Source: Stenotrophomonas maltophilia
Lineage (GTDB): Bacteria; Pseudomonadota; Gammaproteobacteria; Xanthomonadales; Xanthomonadaceae
Assembly: GCF_025642255.1 (NCBI RefSeq)
Contig: NZ_CP106759.1
Span: forward strand, 1,515,501-1,579,500
Length of the DNA: 64,000 nucleotides
Direction: 5' to 3'
Shown: positions 63,332 through 64,000 of the stretch, in pieces
Layout of the letters: the number at the start of each line of letters is the position of its first letter
How positions within the stretch are numbered: the first letter of the stretch is position 1
Made by a program: the position numbers and the translations under genes
The notes under the pieces: model-generated
The model's database searches: none
Told to the model about the DNA's origin: nothing
What the model saw: the letters and a program-made list of their open reading frames with translations, nothing else

Positions 63332-64000
63332 ATGTCGACTCTGGCTTCCCCTGCAACGACCTCCCGCCCGGTGGCGCCCGGCGTACTGGCCGCCATCTCC
63401 ACCTCGCATGTCGTCAACGACATGATGCAGTCGTTGATCCTGGCGATCTATCCGGTCATCAAGGGCGGCTTCAATCTCAGCTTCACCCAGATCGGACTGA
63501 TCACGCTGACCTACCAGCTCACCGCGTCGATCTTCCAACCGCTGGTGGGGATGCAGACCGACCGCCATCCAGCGCCGTACTCGTTGCCGATCGGCATGGC
63601 CTCGACGCTGTGCGGGATGCTGCTGCTCGGCTTCGCGCCGAACTATGCGATGGTCCTGATGGCCGCCGCGCTGGTCGGCATCGGATCGGCGATCTTCCAC
63701 CCGGAAGCGTCGCGCATCGCACGGCTGGCGTCCGGCGGGCGCCATGGCTTCGCACAGTCGGTGTTCCAGGTCGGCGGCAACTTCGGTACCGCGCTGGGGC
63801 CGCTGATTGCCGCCGCCGTGATCGTGCCGTACGGCCAGCATGCGGCCTCATGGTTTGCCGGTGCTGCGCTGGTCGGCATCGCCCTGCTGACCTATGTGAG
63901 CCGCTGGTATGCGCTGCACCTGGGCGCACCCCGCCCGGCCGGCGTGGCGGCGGTGGCGTCGCGGCATCCTCCGCGCACCGTGGCCAAGGTGCTGGCGATC
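63332..64000 (+). CDS. MFS transporter, fosmidomycin-resistance type (cut by window edge)
   Basis: The first 223 codons of a 12-TM major facilitator transporter. After a short head come ISTSHVVNDMMQSLILAIYPVIKGGFNLSFTQIGLITLTYQ (conserved in the Fsr group, here spanning TM1 and its loop), then QTDRHPAPYSLPIG, the MFS loop 2-3 motif region, and GIGSAIFHPEASRIARLASGGRHGFAQSVFQVGGNFGTALGPL. The last block is a hallmark of Fsr-like exporters. Substrate unknown; probably regulated by the divergent AraC-family protein. Confidence 0.85.
   Translation, partial: MSTLASPATTSRPVAPGVLAAISTSHVVNDMMQSLILAIYPVIKGGFNLSFTQIGLITLTYQLTASIFQPLVGMQTDRHPAPYSLPIGMASTLCGMLLLGFAPNYAMVLMAAALVGIGSAIFHPEASRIARLASGGRHGFAQSVFQVGGNFGTALGPLIAAAVIVPYGQHAASWFAGAALVGIALLTYVSRWYALHLGAPRPAGVAAVASRHPPRTVAKVLAI

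Overview
The window is from the Stenotrophomonas maltophilia complex (Xanthomonadaceae). DNA is GC-rich with strongly GC-biased third codon positions. Several convergent gene junctions carry the GTAG-type hairpins (SMAG elements) typical of this species. The block at 33.5-42.5 kb is the SmeRv / SmeU1-V-W-U2-X multidrug efflux locus, and Gly266 of SmeRv falls exactly at the position known from resistance mutants. An hchA-LuxR solo pair (smoR) follows a little further on. The window is ordinary chromosome: no phage, insertion sequence, integron, CRISPR or tRNA was seen.

Layout. 0-4 kb: pgl-glk-zwf (minus strand, stop/start overlaps) diverges from a UgpC/MalK-type sugar ABC ATPase, with two LacI-type operator-like palindromes between them. 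4.2-12.2 kb: ygfZ, then the succinate dehydrogenase operon sdhCDAB, preceded by an SDHAF4/DUF1674 assembly factor and followed by sdhE and a YgfX-like gene, then lolC-lolD and a lipoprotein. 12.2-17.3 kb: yggX-mutY-ftsY, a small orphan flagellar-rod-like gene and htpG. 17.3-17.9 kb: a 636-base gap holding two inverted copies of a composite hairpin element. 17.9-23.4 kb: rsmD-coaD-lipoprotein-ferredoxin-ggt, a metallo-beta-lactamase-fold hydrolase and upp. 23.6-29.3 kb: a four-gene phosphorus-scavenging operon (TonB-dependent receptor, beta-propeller phytase, purple-acid-type phosphatase, exported pyrophosphatase) with a Pho-box-like sequence in front. 29.3-33.5 kb: photolyase, OmpA-like lipoprotein, SDR and divergent LysR. 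33.5-42.5 kb: smeRv and smeU1VWU2X, including a small translationally coupled ORF. 42.7-49.4 kb: a membrane protein, an exported EEP-family hydrolase, smoR-hchA, a large lipoprotein alpha/beta-hydrolase, a possible 33-residue microprotein and an S8 serine protease.

49.7-62.3 kb is a housekeeping stress/quality-control block. It has tmRNA (ssrA, tag ANDDNYALAA) near smpB, ratA-rnfH, bamE, fur, a secreted SGNH hydrolase with a divergent LysR, recN, and hrcA-grpE-dnaK-dnaJ. Heat-shock sigma-32-like promoters can be read upstream of htpG, hrcA, grpE and dnaK, while no CIRCE element was seen. The window ends with a cupin-AraC regulator divergent from a truncated MFS transporter of the fosmidomycin-resistance type.

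The items most deserving a second look are the covarying composite hairpin pair at 17.4-17.9 kb, the phytate-to-phosphate operon with its exported pyrophosphatase, the roughly 40-residue insert in LolD, the SDHAF4-like gene heading the sdh operon, the small ORF coupled to smeU1, and a Fur protein with no cysteine.
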